Shown here in pieces: positions 12,701 through 14,713 of a stretch of 14,713 nucleotides of DNA. Both the position numbers and the translations under genes were made by a program. Below the pieces are notes generated by a model. The model was not told where the DNA came from. It worked only from the letters and a program-made list of their open reading frames with translations, and did no database searches. Each line of letters begins with the position of its first letter. Within the stretch, counting starts at the first letter, position 1. Origin of the DNA: Candidatus Kerfeldbacteria bacterium (GTDB lineage: Bacteria; Patescibacteriota; Patescibacteriia; SBBC01); assembly GCA_903854795.1 (NCBI GenBank), contig CAINXF010000140.1:1-14713 (forward strand), read 5' to 3'.

Positions 12701-14713
12701 GATGGTAATTGGACCAGGCACCGCCTGCTCAGTGGCTCGCTGTCTGTTCGGCACCTCTGCCGTGATGTCGGTCGGTGTCCACTGGACCGCAGGACATATC
12801 GCGGGATTCGGCCAAAGGCTCCGGCGAGCGTTCGTGAACAGTATCGCGCTCCCGCCGTTACAATGGCCGGCCGTACCGCAGTCGTTATCAGTATCACATA
12901 ACTTCCCTACGTCCTCATCGACGCACGCGCCCTTCTTATAGTTATCGAAATAGCATCCGCTGATGCCGACCCACGTGCCGATCGCGCCCTCGTTGGGTGA
13001 GAAACTGGTGATCACCGGGGTGCACCGATGCGACGTGGCGTCACACGTGCTTCCTGCACAACTACTATCGCTCTTGATGCAATCGGCGTCACTGGTGCAG
13101 TACGCAAAATCGATCGTCAGGTCACCGGTCCCTGTCATACTTAGATTAGCGGTCGCATGGACCATCGTCGAGCCAGGAACTGTTTGGCTCACCGCTTTGA
13201 CGAGCGCGTTCCACTGATTGAGCGGTTGAGTATACGACGCGTAGATCGGGTTCGTATCCCATGTCCACGCGACGCTCGTCGTGATCTCTTGCCCTGACGA
13301 ACTGCAACTGTTCGGTTCGGTGTACGCCTCAGCGGTGTACCCATGTGTCTCGTCAACAGCATGCATCGTGTAATTCTTCGGGCTGAGCGATACCTTACCG
13401 AGCACACACCCTTCCGCACCGGCGGCCGCGGTCTTGAAGATCCATGAATACGCATCGTTATCGCCTGCGCCGGACGCGTCACGATAGTTCAGGCCGCCAA
13501 GTTTGCCCTTGTCCGGACCGGCAGGCTCACCCGTGATGCCGTCGGTGAGCACCACGCGATACCACTTCCCTGCGGTGATCTGTCCGGCTGCTGGCAAGAT
13601 CCTCACCTTTGTTCCTCCGAGGTCCGGAATGAGCGAAGAAATGGTGACATCGGTACCGAACGATGTGCACGTCTGGTCGCTGCATTGTTTCACCTTGATG
13701 TTCGAGGTCGTCAGCGTCGCCACATCGACCGCCACGTTAAACGTCGCGTTGATGTCAGCACCGAGACAGGACGAAATGCACGAAGGCGGCTGGTGGTCTA
13801 GCACGATCGGCTGACCGGGCGGTATCGGCTTTACGGTAAAGTCCAGCCTGTTCGACGTCCCTACGTCGTTCGTCACGTTCACCTTGTAAATTGCCGGTGT
13901 CGCAGGTCCTGGCACCGAAATCCCCTCAACGGAATCTTCCTTCCAAGTAAGGAACGACGGTGAGAACGCACCAAACCTGACGATCTGGATCGTCGAATCC
14001 TTATTGATCCGTTTACCCTTCGCAGTAAATGTCGAGCTATTGAGACCGTTGTTCGGCTCGAGCGACGAAAGACACGGCCCGGTCGACGCTGCACCTGCGA
14101 TCTTCTGCCACGTCACTCCGTCCGGACTCGTTAACAAGCCGAACGGATCGAGGAACCGCGAAGTCACGTTAACCGGAATGTCGCCGATCGCTCCCGCAGG
14201 CATCGTCGCGGGGATCTGTGTGTTGTTCCACGAAAGAATGTTCGAATCGGGCGGTATTAAGCCGGTATCGATGCTCACGTGGTTGTACAGCAGGTCATCG
14301 CCGTTCTTCTGTCCATCAGAAGGTTTCGGATCGAAATTATAACCGTTCACGGTCACGCACTGACCAGTGGTACCACGGGGTGGCTCGATCGAGGTGATGA
14401 CCGGCGGGTCGGCGCACTTGCCCGGTTCCTTCACGTCGAACGTCCATCCGACGTGACCGTTGCTCCCTTTGTCGCCGGACCATGGTGCGCCCGGCGTCCC
14501 GGCCGGGATCGTCCCGAACTGTAGCGTCGTCCCTTTATCATCGGTGACGTACTTGTTGTCGATACCGACGGTGTAGTGCGTGTTCACCGCGAGGTCTGCG
14601 CCGGTGAAGGAGTACACCTTACAGTAGTCCTGCGGCTCAGTGCTCCCGACAGGCAGGTCGTCCAGGACACTGAAGGATTTTCCATTACTTGGCAGGAAGA
14701 AGAAGGGCATCAC
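9722..14713 (-). CDS. Giant exported multidomain surface protein (C-terminal 1663 residues; 5' end outside window)
   Basis: The frame is open to the window edge, and the first visible residues are mid-domain, so no start is claimed. Residue numbers count from the edge. Order: end of an Ig-like Big_5 domain (1-98); IPT/TIG (103-187; ITSIEPPRGTTGQCVTVNGYNF); IPT/TIG (213-295); Big_5 (302-427); domain X (435-530); Cys-rich DxDC segments (539-564, 597-618); IPT/TIG (566-690); IPT/TIG (697-795); Cys cluster (800-821); Big_5 (825-1152) holding an inserted jelly-roll (about 945-1130, GWKYVDFTLGN and YCDDIQV); second domain X (1155-1250); a domain with DAIGIRIYNNVEGLSASGWY and VDGYDAVRDGTTVYV (about 1329-1450) seen in candidate-phyla surface proteins; a pseudopilin-like segment DLKRIAGLSDIIQYLRKYKSGNGTYP (1468-1493); and a Cys-rich tail. 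Adhesion or a cell-surface coat is the likely role. No membrane anchor is seen in this part. Confidence 0.85.
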   Translation of the reverse strand: MMPFFFLPSNGKSFSVLDDLPVGSTEPQDYCKVYSFTGADLAVNTHYTVGIDNKYVTDDKGTTLQFGTIPAGTPGAPWSGDKGSNGHVGWTFDVKEPGKCADPPVITSIEPPRGTTGQCVTVNGYNFDPKPSDGQKNGDDLLYNHVSIDTGLIPPDSNILSWNNTQIPATMPAGAIGDIPVNVTSRFLDPFGLLTSPDGVTWQKIAGAASTGPCLSSLEPNNGLNSSTFTAKGKRINKDSTIQIVRFGAFSPSFLTWKEDSVEGISVPGPATPAIYKVNVTNDVGTSNRLDFTVKPIPPGQPIVLDHQPPSCISSCLGADINATFNVAVDVATLTTSNIKVKQCSDQTCTSFGTDVTISSLIPDLGGTKVRILPAAGQITAGKWYRVVLTDGITGEPAGPDKGKLGGLNYRDASGAGDNDAYSWIFKTAAAGAEGCVLGKVSLSPKNYTMHAVDETHGYTAEAYTEPNSCSSSGQEITTSVAWTWDTNPIYASYTQPLNQWNALVKAVSQTVPGSTMVHATANLSMTGTGDLTIDFAYCTSDADCIKSDSSCAGSTCDATSHRCTPVITSFSPNEGAIGTWVGISGCYFDNYKKGACVDEDVGKLCDTDNDCGTAGHCNGGSAILFTNARRSLWPNPAICPAVQWTPTDITAEVPNRQRATEQAVPGPITIQRWDGKTFTTPNNPAGIFNVDPTKITPGICRLDPIAGSETTKVKIVGQNFGNAKGTSRVLFYKELEAVTSSWSDSEIMSVAPIGIENNMTFTYAYPAGKIWARKEVAVQNGTSGLWSNVANFDVKPPGCISCTDDTMCGAGNGCGSNGCCGTIPKVISENPTDGATNVCRNSLISATFDQAMDASSINKTSVHLYKDLISSGTAGIEDIALKSIAYNDVTKQMTIDAGLLDRNAHYTVSMGEKGVLGYNVDLEKWTSPTQPEGIAVAYGVTQGPPRPGSAGVHSMVLDYIANPSGVTSQHNGVLVITPSTTANRKFHVTGWVRYVDDGTNYSHTWDVYMASPFNWTREQIDKSQQAGGGLITRCWGPRAYLDIHVTPYLPGACDSAGSGYDLYTNAAFPYNPNGGLFLYHDAPYDSGWKYVDFTLGNSSGLDAGLVINCFARKGATVYCDDIQVTEVNSGTVRSAAGVAIDTTKWSFTTANMAGACQVSRVGVTPSTWTFMSSDPSSALSSNTFTAHAYSDNGNELDQMTGILEWTWSWSKAKPGYFTLSTPSNLVTNTIQSLPKQGRTLLVATVNPIAKSAGGPVGQTKTVLGSATINNIVCHLPWKPQSASKYGYTDTAANCTIVNGAASCTDYHFDLGYCMDGGLPNLAASAITQYEPTGTPTLLKEFLFKEPSKDAKDAIGIRIYNNVEGLSASGWYAKYAAKPRATLPQTVDGYDAVRDGTTVYVGASDFDGSHFSSKIYLISYTSGADAKIVNIFGQLLDGWFFNNNVNGICNPTAPEEERISDKICVQRDLKRIAGLSDIIQYLRKYKSGNGTYPKLDAGSYIAGLSFSTWPSWQQTLGGTLKQTLPVDPINKIENCPDTQSQDGTCWSEATKTFICTGSPNASNVLAYTAKTCIDGPFLGRPCIDGTFCTCGVGVGAKLFTHLEYTGPGTWITSFCDHSHDMLFNGTPCTYDGGCGLNRCVPADFSGLCPTGSDCSCLNYSFGP
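10964..11251 (-). other. Second copy of internal domain X in the giant protein
   Basis: Residues 1155-1250 align with 435-530 of the same protein (coded at 13124-13411). Both begin with a Cys followed by a V-x-V/L-x-P-x-x-Y/W stretch, then Y/FTAxAY, an E-I/L near an acidic loop, WTW, and a P-x-Y turn. The two copies each follow a Big_5 domain. The fold looks Ig-like (Big_2 type), but the assignment is tentative. Confidence 0.6.

Noticed and set aside
14708..14713. GTG ATG at the window edge as the start of the giant protein
   Set aside because: The sequence that follows is the second half of an Ig-like domain with no signal peptide, so the frame almost certainly continues upstream.

Overview
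All recognisable genes lie on the minus strand, so the biological order runs from high to low coordinates. The window looks like a chromosomal piece of a candidate-phyla (Patescibacteria/CPR-type) bacterium. This is inferred from gene style, not from a marker tree: an adenosylcobalamin-dependent class II ribonucleotide reductase with its repressor NrdR, a very large secreted protein built from IPT/TIG and Ig-like modules with a pseudopilin-like tail, single-pass membrane proteins with Asn-rich linkers and thrombospondin type 3-like Asp/Gly repeats, and several genes without a clear Shine-Dalgarno sequence. TGA is used as stop (ftsA, ybeY), so this is not one of the lineages that recode TGA.

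Layout in transcription order. (1) 14713-9722: the C-terminal 1663 residues of a giant exported protein whose 5' end is outside the window. (2) 9718-9251 and 9215-8058: two membrane-anchored proteins with Asp-rich calcium-binding-like repeats; the second also has an 80-residue Asn-rich linker. (3) 8036-4947: a tight operon ybeY - dgkA - ftsA - unknown exported protein of 351 aa, with 4-bp ATGA overlaps at two junctions and a 2-bp gap at the third, closed by an intrinsic terminator at 4884-4911. (4) 4843-3560: ftsZ as its own unit, with a near-consensus sigma70-type promoter and a hairpin just after its stop codon. (5) 3444-353: nrdR-nrdJ, driven by a promoter whose -10/-35 spacer is filled by one NrdR-box-like palindrome, with a second box about three helical turns downstream over the start of the transcript. 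(6) 345-219: intergenic DNA with a 69-bp cloverleaf-like element and a 12-bp perfect hairpin. (7) 201-1: the N-terminus of a Nudix/IPP-isomerase-like hydrolase that runs off the window.

The genes cover cell division (FtsA, FtsZ and a possible partner of 351 aa), rRNA maturation (YbeY), lipid-carrier phosphorylation (DgkA-like), dNTP supply with feedback repression (NrdR, NrdJ), and a surface layer or adhesion module placed directly upstream of the division operon. The most interesting items are the NrdR promoter architecture, the cloverleaf repeat, the duplicated TIG-TIG-Big5-X super-module of the giant protein with a jelly-roll inserted in one Ig-like domain, and the unknown exported protein translationally coupled to FtsA. 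No mobile element gene, CRISPR array, tRNA or rRNA was seen.
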